Assembly: GCF_047654805.1 (NCBI RefSeq)
Contig: NZ_JASGIV010000001.1
Span: 3,968,001 to 4,032,000, forward strand
Source of the DNA: Pelomonas sp047654805
GTDB taxonomy: Bacteria; Pseudomonadota; Gammaproteobacteria; Burkholderiales; Burkholderiaceae_C
Length of the DNA: 64,000 nt
Reading direction: 5' to 3'
Shown here piece by piece: positions 9,010 to 16,538 of the stretch. The notes beneath the pieces were generated by a model that saw only the letters and a list, made by a program, of their open reading frames with translations, was not told the DNA's origin and did not search any database. Numbering within the stretch: the first letter of the stretch is position 1; every line of letters starts with the position of its first letter. A program made the position numbers and the translations under genes.

Positions 9010-10686
9010 ATGCGCGCCATGACTTCCCAGCCAACCCTCGCCCGCCGCGCGCTCGCCGCGCTACTGCTCGCGCTGCCCCTGGCTCCAGCCGTGGCGCAGG
9101 AGTTCACCGCCACCACTGACCCGGCGCGTGCGCAGGTCACGCTACCCGAGCCTGCCAGGCCCGAGCTGCCATCGCTGGTCTTCATCGGCGACTCCACGGT
9201 GCGCAACGGCCGCGACGACGGCCAGGGCAAGGGTGCCGAAGGCCAGTGGGGATGGGGCAACCCCATCGCAGCCTACTTCGACCTGAACAGGATCAACGTC
9301 GTCAACCGCGCCGTGGGCGGACTGTCCAGCCGAACCTATCGCAGCAGCGGCCACTGGGAACGGACCAAGCCCTTCATCAAGAAGGGCGACTGGGTCGTCA
9401 TGCAGTTTGGGCACAACGACGCCAGCCCCGTCAACGACAACAGCCGAGCCCGCGGCGTGCTGCGCGGCACCGGGCCCGAGAAAGAGGACATCAACAACTT
9501 GCTGACTGGCAAGCCCGAGACCGTGTTCACCTACGGCGCCTACCTGCGCGGCTACATCGCCGAGATCCGCGCGCTGGGGGCGACGCCCGTCGTCGCCTCG
9601 CCGGTGATCCGCAAGCGCTGGGAGGCCGATGGCTTGAAGGTGACTCGCGCCGGAGGCAACTTCGCGGCCTGGGCTGCAGACGTGGCCAAGCAGGAGAACG
9701 TGGCCTTCATCGACCTCAACGAATGGGGTGCGCTGCGCTACGAGGCGCTGGGCAAGGCCGCTGTGGAAAGGCTCTTTCCCGCGGATACGCCGCAGGAGAC
9801 CGTACACACCAACCTGGCCGGCGCGACGCTAAATGCCCAGCTCGTCGTCGCCGGCCTGATTCAGAACAAGGTGCTGCCCGACGCCGTTTACCTGCGCCGC
9901 TTCGCGCCTGATGGCAGCGATGACCGACCGGTCGTCGATGCCCGCAAGGTCAAGGTCGAGGCCCCTCGCGACCAAGGACTCCCCAGCCTCGTGCTGATCG
10001 GCGACTCCACCGTGCGCAGCGGCGGCCAGAACGGCGCCTATGGCTGGGGAGAGCGGCTGGCCGCCTTCTTCGACACGCAACGCATCAATGTCGTCAACAA
10101 CGCAATTGGAGGTCGCAGCAGCCGCACCTTCTTCACAGAAGGCCGCTGGGCCTCGGTGCTGGGGCAGTTGAAGTCCGGCGACACGCTGCTGATCCAGTTC
10201 GGCCACAACGATGGCGCCCGCATCGGCGATCCGGCAGGCAAGAATCGCGGCTCGGTCCCCGGCATTGGCCCCGAGACGCAAGAAGACACCCGGCCCGACG
10301 GCAGCAAGGAGATCGTGCAGAGCTTCGGCTGGTATCTGGCCCGCTACATCGACGAGGCCCGCGCCAAGGGTGTCAGCGTCGTCGTGCTGTCGCCCATCCC
10401 GCACAAGGACCGCTGGAAGCCCGAGCAGCAACGCGACTTCGAGAACTATGCGGCCTGGGGCGAGCAGGTGGCGCGTGCTCGTGGTGCCCAGTTCATCGAC
10501 CTGACGATGCTCGTGGCGACGGCCTACCGTGCCGTGGGCGCCGAGCGGGTCGATGGCTTCTTCGCCGACGCCCGCACGCACACCAATGACGCCGGCGCCA
10601 CCTTCAACGCCGCCCAGGTCGTCGAGGGGCTCAAGCAGCTTCCAGGACAGCCGCTGAATGTGTTCCTCCGCCCTGCAGCGCACTGA
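9010..10686 (+). CDS. Tandem two-domain rhamnogalacturonan acetylesterase (CE12, SGNH hydrolase)
   Basis: A 558-residue secreted protein with a signal peptide ending PAVAQ. Two SGNH domains follow in tandem, about residues 50-300 and 315-555. Each has block I (FIGDSTVRNG and LIGDSTVRSG, Ser nucleophile), a GGLSSRT/GGRSSRT segment, and block III (QFGHNDAS and QFGHNDGA). Near the C-terminal end of each is the His block (VHTNLAGATLNA and THTNDAGATFNA). CE12 enzymes remove acetyl groups from RG-I galacturonate, which opens the backbone to PL11. Starts at 9010 and 9019 are both possible; no clear ribosome site is seen. The Asp-His spacing is unusual in both domains (see findings). Confidence 0.88.
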   Translation: MRAMTSQPTLARRALAALLLALPLAPAVAQEFTATTDPARAQVTLPEPARPELPSLVFIGDSTVRNGRDDGQGKGAEGQWGWGNPIAAYFDLNRINVVNRAVGGLSSRTYRSSGHWERTKPFIKKGDWVVMQFGHNDASPVNDNSRARGVLRGTGPEKEDINNLLTGKPETVFTYGAYLRGYIAEIRALGATPVVASPVIRKRWEADGLKVTRAGGNFAAWAADVAKQENVAFIDLNEWGALRYEALGKAAVERLFPADTPQETVHTNLAGATLNAQLVVAGLIQNKVLPDAVYLRRFAPDGSDDRPVVDARKVKVEAPRDQGLPSLVLIGDSTVRSGGQNGAYGWGERLAAFFDTQRINVVNNAIGGRSSRTFFTEGRWASVLGQLKSGDTLLIQFGHNDGARIGDPAGKNRGSVPGIGPETQEDTRPDGSKEIVQSFGWYLARYIDEARAKGVSVVVLSPIPHKDRWKPEQQRDFENYAAWGEQVARARGAQFIDLTMLVATAYRAVGAERVDGFFADARTHTNDAGATFNAAQVVEGLKQLPGQPLNVFLRPAAH

Positions 10687-10699
10687 TTCACTAGAACGC

Positions 10700-10729
10700 T
10701 TGCCAGCACCGGAAAAATTCGTTTAGAAT
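10700..10729 (+). promoter_or_regulatory. Sigma-70 type promoter of tRNA-Met
   Basis: TTGCCA at 10700-10705 and TAGAAT at 10724-10729 with an 18-bp spacer. The predicted start lies a few bases before the tRNA 5' end at 10740. Confidence 0.65.
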
Positions 10730-10739
10730 AGCGGGCTCA

Positions 10740-10816
10740 GGCGCTTTAGCTCAGTTGGTTAGAGCGATGGAATCATAATCCACAGGTCCGGGGTTCGAGT
10801 CCCTGAAGCGCCACCA
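10740..10816 (+). tRNA. tRNA-Met (CAT), elongator type
   Basis: A 77-nt cloverleaf with encoded CCA. The acceptor stem GGCGCTT pairs with AAGCGCC, the D arm is GCTC/GAGC, the anticodon loop is ATCATAA (CAT) and the T arm is CGGGG-TTCGAGT-CCCTG. The first acceptor pair is a normal G-C, so this is not the initiator. The first anticodon-stem pair is an A-C mismatch. A tRNA-Ile with modified CAT anticodon is the less likely alternative. Confidence 0.93.
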
Positions 10817-10822
10817 AACAGC

Positions 10823-10857
10823 AAACCCCTGGTAGATCAGTGATCCACCAGGGGTTT
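10823..10857 (+). terminator. Terminator after tRNA-Met
   Basis: An 11-bp perfect stem AAACCCCTGGT / ACCAGGGGTTT (10823-10833 with 10847-10857), a 13-base loop and a short T tract. It lies six bases after the tRNA CCA end. It may also serve the convergent gene ending at 10887. Confidence 0.78.
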
Positions 10858-10886
10858 TCCGTTTGACGACTCGACGCGCCGTCGAG

Positions 10887-11687
10887 CTAGGTTCCGCGCA
10901 TTCCTCCCCGACACGCCGGCAAGCTGATGCGATGGCCCGCCGCGACGCGTCGCCACTCACGGTCACACGGCATCTGCTCGACGATTTCGCTGACCCTGGC
11001 GGCCAGTTCGGTATCCGCCCGGCCCATCATGATGCGGCGGCCGAAAGGCGAGCTGTGCGGCAAGGGCTGCAACACCAACCTGTCGGCGCAACCCGACTCA
11101 GCCGCCAGCGCCTCAAACATCACGCGGCTCATCTGAGTGAAATCGACGCGACCCAGGCACACTTGGCGCAGCGAGGCCTGTGCACTGCCTGCGGTTTCCT
11201 TGACCAGCGAGCCGGCCGCGACCATGCCGTCGAAGCCCTCGTAGCGATAGCCGAGCACGCCACCAAAGCGCAGCCCCTTCAGGTCGTCCAGGCGCTGCAC
11301 TCGGCCGCGCTGCGCGCCCCTAAAGATCAGCATGTTCTGATCGTCGAACAGGGACGGACTCCAGAGAAACCGCTGCTGGGCCACGTCGTCGACAAACTGC
11401 GGCGCCATGAAGAGGGCGAGCCCGACGAACTGCTGCGGGGGATTGAGATGGCGCTTAAGCAGCCGCTCACGCGGCAGGACCGACAACTTGAAGCGATAGC
11501 TGCCCTGGAGTTTGCGGTTCAGGTAGTCCACCAACTCCATGTCCAGTCCCCGCCCAGCAGTCGCGATGAAAGGCGGCACGCTGTAGGTGTTGAAGGCGTC
11601 GACCTCGATCTCGGCCGACTGGGCGGCGATCGGCAGCGCCATGACCATCTGGGCCAATACGAGCACACCCCGCAGCCTTTCCCTCAT
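10887..11687 (-). CDS. Periplasmic solute-binding protein, family 3 type, orphan
   Basis: A 266-residue protein with a signal peptide (MRERLRGVLVLAQMVMALPIAAQSA) followed by the two-lobed fold signatures of family 3 amino-acid-binding proteins: FNTYSVPPFIATAGRGLDMELVDYLNRKL near the N terminus (GLDxELxxxL pattern) and DDLKGLRFGGVLGYRYEGFD at the hinge. These proteins bind polar amino acids or similar small molecules for ABC importers or sensors. No permease or ATPase gene is adjacent, so it works with components encoded elsewhere or as a sensor-like protein. The ligand cannot be inferred. It converges on the tRNA-Met terminator. Confidence 0.78.
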   Translation of the reverse strand: MRERLRGVLVLAQMVMALPIAAQSAEIEVDAFNTYSVPPFIATAGRGLDMELVDYLNRKLQGSYRFKLSVLPRERLLKRHLNPPQQFVGLALFMAPQFVDDVAQQRFLWSPSLFDDQNMLIFRGAQRGRVQRLDDLKGLRFGGVLGYRYEGFDGMVAAGSLVKETAGSAQASLRQVCLGRVDFTQMSRVMFEALAAESGCADRLVLQPLPHSSPFGRRIMMGRADTELAARVSEIVEQMPCDREWRRVAAGHRISLPACRGGMRGT

Positions 11688-12064
11688 AGCCTCCGCCGGT
11701 TGTTAGTACGGCCGCATCATTGCGGCATCGAGTCACTATAGGTGGCCGCCATGCGATGACTGTTTGCTCCAGATCAAAGCCGAGGCCGCACGAATGCCAC
11801 ATGCGACGCTGCCCCTTCCTGCAAATCGCCATGGTGAAGACGCGAAAAGCGAATGCTGGCAGAATCCGCAACCCAATCGCCCCTCGCCATCCGTGGCGCA
11901 AGTTCGGGCTCAAGCCGTTGATATCGTTGGCTGCATACCGGGGCACCACCGCCCCGGGCGCGCACCGGAGTCCCGTCGGCCCGAGCAGGTCTCGGGCCGT
12001 TTTTTTTCGCAGCTCCGCAGCCGCCTTCAGTGGTGGCTGCCCTCGCAGCCACTGGACAAATACC
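11688..12064. other. 377-bp intergenic region with a possible small RNA or leader
   Basis: No protein gene is supported: frames on the plus strand that cross this region are low-quality and only become protein-like after 12065. A CAGAAT -10-like box at 11860-11865 lies about 135 bp before the end of the strong terminator at 11977-12007, so a short transcript could be made here. Between the terminator and the next gene a smaller hairpin (TGGCTG/CAGCCA) is visible near 12033-12050. Confidence 0.45.
11977..12007 (+). terminator. Strong orphan Rho-independent terminator upstream of the 128-aa gene
   Basis: A perfect 9-bp stem CGGCCCGAG / CTCGGGCCG (11977-11985 with 11991-11999), loop CAGGT, then eight T (12000-12007). 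No recognisable plus-strand gene ends upstream, and the next gene starts 57 bases downstream. It fits the end of a small RNA or an attenuator in the leader of the following operon. Confidence 0.88.
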
Positions 12065-12451
12065 ATGTACCGCTGTGTCCTTCCCGTGCTGGGCGTCGCC
12101 CTGGCCGCCAGCTGTCTCGTCGCTCAGGCGCAGACACACCGTTTCTTTCCTCCTAGCGCGTTGCGCGGTGAGCTCGTCGTCACGCAGTTCCCGGACGCAC
12201 TACTGAACGGCAAGCCCGCACGCCTGGCGCCCGGCAGCCGCATCAAGGGCGACACCAACCTCTGGGTACCGCCGGCCGGCCTGACGGGCCAGAAGCTCGT
12301 CGTGCACTACACGGTCGAGAGCAGCGGCCTGATCATGGACGTCTGGGTGCTGAATCCCGCCGAGCTCGCCAACAAGCCCTGGCCCACGACCCCCGCCGAA
12401 TCCGCCACCTGGCAGTTCAATCCCGGCAACCAGACCTGGATCAAGCCATGA
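12065..12451 (+). CDS. Secreted protein of unknown function upstream of miaB
   Basis: 128 residues with a signal peptide (MYRCVLPVLGVALAASCLVAQAQ). The mature part is small and beta-rich (LRGELVVTQFPDALLNGKPARLAPGSRI, WVPPAGLTGQKLVVHYTVES, MDVWVLNPAE) and ends in a Trp/Pro-rich tail. I do not recognise a named family. The ATG at 12065 was chosen because it starts the signal peptide; the open frame upstream crosses a terminator. Its stop overlaps the miaB start by four bases (ATGA), so the two are probably translated from one mRNA. A Cys at residue 17 has no proper lipobox. Confidence 0.75.
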   Translation: MYRCVLPVLGVALAASCLVAQAQTHRFFPPSALRGELVVTQFPDALLNGKPARLAPGSRIKGDTNLWVPPAGLTGQKLVVHYTVESSGLIMDVWVLNPAELANKPWPTTPAESATWQFNPGNQTWIKP

Positions 12452-13803
12452 GCGACGCGACGACCAAAAAGGTCTATATCAAGACCTTCGGCTGCCAGAT
12501 GAACGAGTACGACTCGGACAAGATGGCCGACGTGCTGGAAGCCGCCAAGGGCTACACACCCACCGACGACCCCGAGCAGGCCGACCTCATCCTGTTCAAC
12601 ACCTGCTCCGTGCGCGAGAAAGCGCAGGAAAAGGTCTTCAGCGACCTGGGCCGCGTGAAGCATCTGAAGGCGAAGGGCGTCATGATCGGCGTCGGCGGCT
12701 GTGTCGCGTCGCAGGAGGGCGCCGCCATCATCGAGCGTGCGCCCTATGTAGACGTCGTCTTCGGCCCGCAGACGCTGCACCGCCTGCCGCAGATGCTGGA
12801 GGCACGCCGCGAGCAGCGTCGCCCGCAGGTAGACATCTCTTTCCCCGAGATTGAGAAGTTCGACCACCTGCCGCCAGCCAAGGTCGAAGGTGCGTCGGCC
12901 TTCGTGTCCATCATGGAAGGCTGCTCCAAGTACTGCAGCTACTGCGTCGTGCCCTACACACGGGGCGAGGAAGTCTCTCGCCCCTTCGACGACGTGCTGA
13001 CCGAGATCGCGGGCCTGGCCGACCAGGGCGTCATGGAGATCAACCTGCTGGGCCAGAACGTCAACGCGTATCGAGGCAGGATGGGCGACACCGCGGAGCA
13101 CGCCGACCTGGCGCTGCTGCTGGAGTACGCGGCCGAGATCCCCGGCATCCAGCGCCTGCGCTTCACCACCAGCCACCCCAACGAGTTCAGCCCCCGCCTC
13201 ATCGAGGCCTACGGCAAGATCCCACAACTCGTGAACCATCTGCACCTGCCGGTGCAGCACGGCAGTGACCGCATCCTGATGGCCATGAAGCGCGGCTACA
13301 CGGCACTGGAGTTCAAGAGCATCGTGCGCAAGCTGCGCGCCATCCGCCCCGATCTGCGCTTGGCCAGCGACTTCATCGTCGGCTTCCCCGGCGAGACCGA
13401 CGATGACCATGCGAAGTTGATGAAGCTGGTGCACGACGTCGGCTTCGACGCGAGCTTCAGCTTCATTTTCAGCCCTCGCCCCGGTACGCCAGCGGCCGCC
13501 TTGGAGGACACGACGCCCTACGAGGTCAAGGTCAAGCGGCTGCAGGAATTGCAGGCCGCCATCGAGGCCCACGCGCTGACGATCTCGCAAGGCATGGTGG
13601 GCCGCGTGGAGAAAGTGCTGGTCACCGGCAACGCCCGCAAGGACGCGTCCGAGCTGATGGGGCGCACAGAGTGCAACCGCATCGTCAATTTCGCCGGCTC
13701 GCCGCGACTGATGGACCAGTTGGTGGACGTACGCATCACGACCGCCTTCGCGCACTCGCTGCGCGGCGAGGTCGTCACGACGGAAGAAGTCCTCAGCGCC
13801 TGA
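12448..13803 (+). CDS. miaB: tRNA-2-methylthio-N6-dimethylallyladenosine synthase
   Basis: A 451-residue radical-SAM methylthiotransferase. The N-terminal UPF0004 domain has three cysteines for the auxiliary iron-sulfur cluster (TFGCQMNEYDS, FNTCSVREKA, GVGGCVASQEG). The radical-SAM motif CSKYCSYC (CxxxCxxC) follows near residue 158, with the family-typical VVPYTRGEE next to it, and a TRAM domain lies at the C terminus. It adds the methylthio group to i6A37 in tRNAs reading UNN codons. The length fits the family. It overlaps the upstream secreted-protein gene by four bases and the convergent small membrane protein gene by eleven. Confidence 0.97.
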   Translation: MSDATTKKVYIKTFGCQMNEYDSDKMADVLEAAKGYTPTDDPEQADLILFNTCSVREKAQEKVFSDLGRVKHLKAKGVMIGVGGCVASQEGAAIIERAPYVDVVFGPQTLHRLPQMLEARREQRRPQVDISFPEIEKFDHLPPAKVEGASAFVSIMEGCSKYCSYCVVPYTRGEEVSRPFDDVLTEIAGLADQGVMEINLLGQNVNAYRGRMGDTAEHADLALLLEYAAEIPGIQRLRFTTSHPNEFSPRLIEAYGKIPQLVNHLHLPVQHGSDRILMAMKRGYTALEFKSIVRKLRAIRPDLRLASDFIVGFPGETDDDHAKLMKLVHDVGFDASFSFIFSPRPGTPAAALEDTTPYEVKVKRLQELQAAIEAHALTISQGMVGRVEKVLVTGNARKDASELMGRTECNRIVNFAGSPRLMDQLVDVRITTAFAHSLRGEVVTTEEVLSA

Positions 13804-14068
13804 AGCTGAGCAGCCACCATTGCGGCAGCGCCACGCCGAGCAGCAGCAAAGCGTAGCCTGCCATCCGGCCGTCACGGCCAAACAGCAGCAAGGCGGCGAT
13901 CACTGCGGCGCTGCCGCCCGCCGCCCCCCAGCCCCACAGCCGCCGCCACGCCAGAGACTTCGCCTCGCGCCGCCACAGCCCCTTGATCGCCAGCGCCAGC
14001 AACGCCGCCAGCCCCCAGGCCGGGGCAAACAGGTTGGCGAGATGCCAGAAAGCGTCGAGCGGGCTCAT
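13793..14068 (-). CDS. Small membrane protein of unknown function
   Basis: 91 residues, start ATG at 14068. The sequence has hydrophobic stretches at about residues 5-28 (LANLFAPAWGLAALLALAI), 44-60 and 65-85 (MAGYALLLLGVALPQWWLL), separated by basic segments (KGLWRREAKSLAWRR), so two to three membrane spans are likely. The frame is open upstream to 14284 but that part overlaps the hemA start and is not coding-like. Its stop lies inside the last codons of miaB on the other strand. No family recognised. Confidence 0.65.
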   Translation of the reverse strand: MSPLDAFWHLANLFAPAWGLAALLALAIKGLWRREAKSLAWRRLWGWGAAGGSAAVIAALLLFGRDGRMAGYALLLLGVALPQWWLLSFRR

Positions 14069-14109
14069 GCGGACTTGATCGTTGTCAGTGGCGGAAAAGC
14101 GGCGAATCC

Positions 14110-14115
14110 TACAAT
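14110..14115 (+). promoter_or_regulatory. -10 box of hemA, placed for a leaderless transcript
   Basis: TACAAT at 14110-14115 is eight bases before the hemA ATG, so transcription would begin at or next to the start codon. No ribosome-binding site is visible in the bases between. No good -35 was found at normal spacing (TTGTCA at 14082-14087 is 22 bp away). Confidence 0.45.
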
Positions 14116-14123
14116 TCACCCCC

Positions 14124-15386
14124 ATGTCGGTCTTCGCTCTCGGCCTGAACCACCACACCGCCCCGCTGGACCTGCGCGGGCGGTTCGCGTTCACGCTGGA
14201 GCAACTGGCGCCTTCGCTGGCAGGTCTGCGCCAGAAGCTGCCCGGCACACCCGAGGCTGCCATCCTGTCCACCTGCAACCGCACCGAGGTCTACGTCGCC
14301 GCACCCACAGCCCAGGTGCAGCCAGCCATCGCGTGGCTGGCCCAGGCTGGCGGCGTCGAGGCCGGCGCGCTGCGTGAGCACGCCTACGTCATGCAAGGCA
14401 GCGCCGCCGCTCGCCACGCCTTCCGCGTCGCCAGCGGACTGGACTCCATGGTGCTGGGCGAGCCGCAGATCCTCGGCCAGATGAAACAGGCCGTGAAGGA
14501 AGCCGAGGCCGCCGGAGCCCTCGGCACGACCCTGCACCAATTGTTCCAGCGCAGCTTCTCGGTGGCCAAGGAAGTGCGCAGCTCCACCGAGATCGGCGCC
14601 CACTCCATCAGCATGGCCGCGGCGGCCGTACGCCTGGCCGGCCAGCTGTTCGAGGATCTGGCCCAGACCCGTGTGCTGTTCGTTGGGGCGGGCGAAATGA
14701 TCGAGCTGACGGCCACTCATTTCGCGGCCCGCACGCCGCGCCACATGGCCGTGGCCAATCGCACGCTGGAGCGCGGCGAGAAGCTGGCTACCCGCTTCGG
14801 CGCCGAGGCGCTGCGGCTGTCAGACCTGACCGAGCGTCTGCATGAATTCGACATCGTCGTGTCTTGTACCGCGTCCAGTCTGCCGCTGATCGGCCTGGGC
14901 GCCGTCGAGCGCGCGCTGAAGAAGCGCAAACACCGCCCCATGTTCATGGTGGACTTGGCAGTGCCGCGCGACATCGAACCCGAGGTGGCCCAGCTGGACG
15001 ATGTCTACCTCTACACCGTGGACGAACTTGCCCAGCAGGTCCAGACCGCTGGCGAGAAGCGCCAGGCGGCCGTCGAGCAGGCCGAGGCCATCGTCGAGAC
15101 CGGGGTGCAGAGCTTCATGCACTGGCTGGACCAGCGCCACACAGTGCCGCTGATCCAGGCCTTGCACCAGCAGACCGACGACTGGCGCGCACTGGAGATC
15201 GCCCGCGCCCGAAAGCTGCTGGCCAAGGGCGCGGACGTGGACGAGGTGCTGGACGCCCTGTCTCGAGGCCTCACCCAAAAGCTGCTGCACGGCACGCTGG
15301 CCGAGCTGCATGCCAGCGACGGCGAGCAGCGCCTGCATCTGGCTCAGACCGTTTCGCGGCTGTTCCTGCGCGGCAAGCAGTCTTAG
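14124..15386 (+). CDS. hemA: Glutamyl-tRNA reductase
   Basis: 420 residues. The first step of tetrapyrrole synthesis by the C5 route: it reduces glutamyl-tRNA to glutamate-1-semialdehyde with NADPH. Family motifs are clear: GLNHHTAPLDLR at the N terminus, STCNRTEVY with the catalytic Cys51, GEPQILGQMK, the Rossmann segment VLFVGAGEMIELTATHF, and DLAVPRDIEPEV. A C-terminal dimerisation helix follows. The ATG at 14124 fits the family N terminus exactly. It leads the hemA-prfA-prmC group, a common arrangement that links haem and translation genes in proteobacteria. Confidence 0.97.
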   Translation: MSVFALGLNHHTAPLDLRGRFAFTLEQLAPSLAGLRQKLPGTPEAAILSTCNRTEVYVAAPTAQVQPAIAWLAQAGGVEAGALREHAYVMQGSAAARHAFRVASGLDSMVLGEPQILGQMKQAVKEAEAAGALGTTLHQLFQRSFSVAKEVRSSTEIGAHSISMAAAAVRLAGQLFEDLAQTRVLFVGAGEMIELTATHFAARTPRHMAVANRTLERGEKLATRFGAEALRLSDLTERLHEFDIVVSCTASSLPLIGLGAVERALKKRKHRPMFMVDLAVPRDIEPEVAQLDDVYLYTVDELAQQVQTAGEKRQAAVEQAEAIVETGVQSFMHWLDQRHTVPLIQALHQQTDDWRALEIARARKLLAKGADVDEVLDALSRGLTQKLLHGTLAELHASDGEQRLHLAQTVSRLFLRGKQS

Positions 15387-15452
15387 CGGCGCTCGCTACC
15401 GCCGCCCGGCGCGTCCATCGCGCCTCCTCCCGACTGCCATCCCTTCGCCGCC

Positions 15453-16538
15453 ATGAAAGACTCCCTGCGCCAGCAGTTCGACCGCCTAGGTTTCCGTCTC
15501 ACCGAGCTCGATGCCCTGCTCGCCGACGGCAGCATCGCTGCCGACATGAAACGCTACCGTACGCTGACCAAGGAGCAGGCGGAGGTCTCCGGACTGGTCG
15601 AGCGCTACCGCCGCTACCAGCAGCATGAGGCCGACCTGGCCGCCGCGCAAGAGATGCTGGCCGACCCCGAGATGGCCGAAATGGCGCGCGAGGAGATCGC
15701 GGCCAACGAAGCCGCCCTGACCGCACTGGACCAGGATCTGCAGCTCGCGCTCATCCCCAAGGACCCGGACGACGAGCGCAACGCGTTCCTCGAAATCCGC
15801 GCCGGCACGGGCGGCGATGAGTCGGCCCTGTTTGCCGGCGACTTGGCGCGCATGTATCTGCGCTTCGCCGAAAGCCAGGGCTGGCGCACTGAGATCCTGT
15901 CCGAGAACGAGTCCGACCTGGGCGGCTACAAGGAACTGGTCGCGCGCATCGAGGGCGACGGCGTATATGGCCGTCTGAAGTTCGAGAGCGGCGGCCACCG
16001 CGTGCAGCGCGTGCCGGCCACCGAAAGCCAGGGCCGCATCCACACCAGCGCCTGCACGGTTGCCGTGATGCCCGAGCCCGATGAAGCCGAGGAGATCACG
16101 CTCAACCCGGCCGACCTGCGCATCGACACCTTCCGTGCCAGCGGAGCCGGCGGCCAGCACGTCAACAAGACCGATTCAGCCATCCGCGTCACACACCTCC
16201 CGACAGGGCTCGTCGCCGAATGCCAGGACGACCGCAGCCAGCACCGCAACAAGGCCAAGGCCTTGGCGGTGCTCCAGGCCCGGCTGCGCGACAAGGAGCG
16301 CATTGAGCGTGAGGCCAAGGAGGCCGCCACCCGCAAGGGCCTTGTTGGCACCGGCGACCGCAGCGACCGCATCCGCACCTACAACTTCCCGCAAGGCCGC
16401 CTCACCGACCATCGCATCAACCTGACGCTGTACAAGCTGGGCCAGATCATGGACGGCGACCTTGGCGACGTCATCCAGGGCCTGCAGGCCGCCCAGGCGG
16501 CGGCTCAACTGGCCCAACTGGAGGAGGGCCGGGGATGA
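15453..16538 (+). CDS. prfA: Peptide chain release factor 1
   Basis: 361 residues. It recognises UAA and UAG and triggers peptide release on the ribosome. The PAT codon-recognition tripeptide, diagnostic for RF1, is in RVPATESQGRIHTS, and the universal GGQ motif is in RASGAGGQHVNKTDSA. The N-terminal coiled helical domain is complete. The gene starts 66 bases after hemA, and its last bases overlap the prmC start, whose product methylates the Gln of this GGQ motif. Confidence 0.97.
   Translation: MKDSLRQQFDRLGFRLTELDALLADGSIAADMKRYRTLTKEQAEVSGLVERYRRYQQHEADLAAAQEMLADPEMAEMAREEIAANEAALTALDQDLQLALIPKDPDDERNAFLEIRAGTGGDESALFAGDLARMYLRFAESQGWRTEILSENESDLGGYKELVARIEGDGVYGRLKFESGGHRVQRVPATESQGRIHTSACTVAVMPEPDEAEEITLNPADLRIDTFRASGAGGQHVNKTDSAIRVTHLPTGLVAECQDDRSQHRNKAKALAVLQARLRDKERIEREAKEAATRKGLVGTGDRSDRIRTYNFPQGRLTDHRINLTLYKLGQIMDGDLGDVIQGLQAAQAAAQLAQLEEGRG

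Noticed and set aside
10751..10966. 71-codon frame antisense to tRNA-Met containing RFRDSNPGPVDYDS
   Set aside because: This is the well-known false protein produced by reading a tRNA backwards; the tRNA explains the sequence.
12307..13881. 524-codon frame antisense to miaB
   Set aside because: Mirror of a strongly conserved gene, composition typical of antisense high-GC frames.
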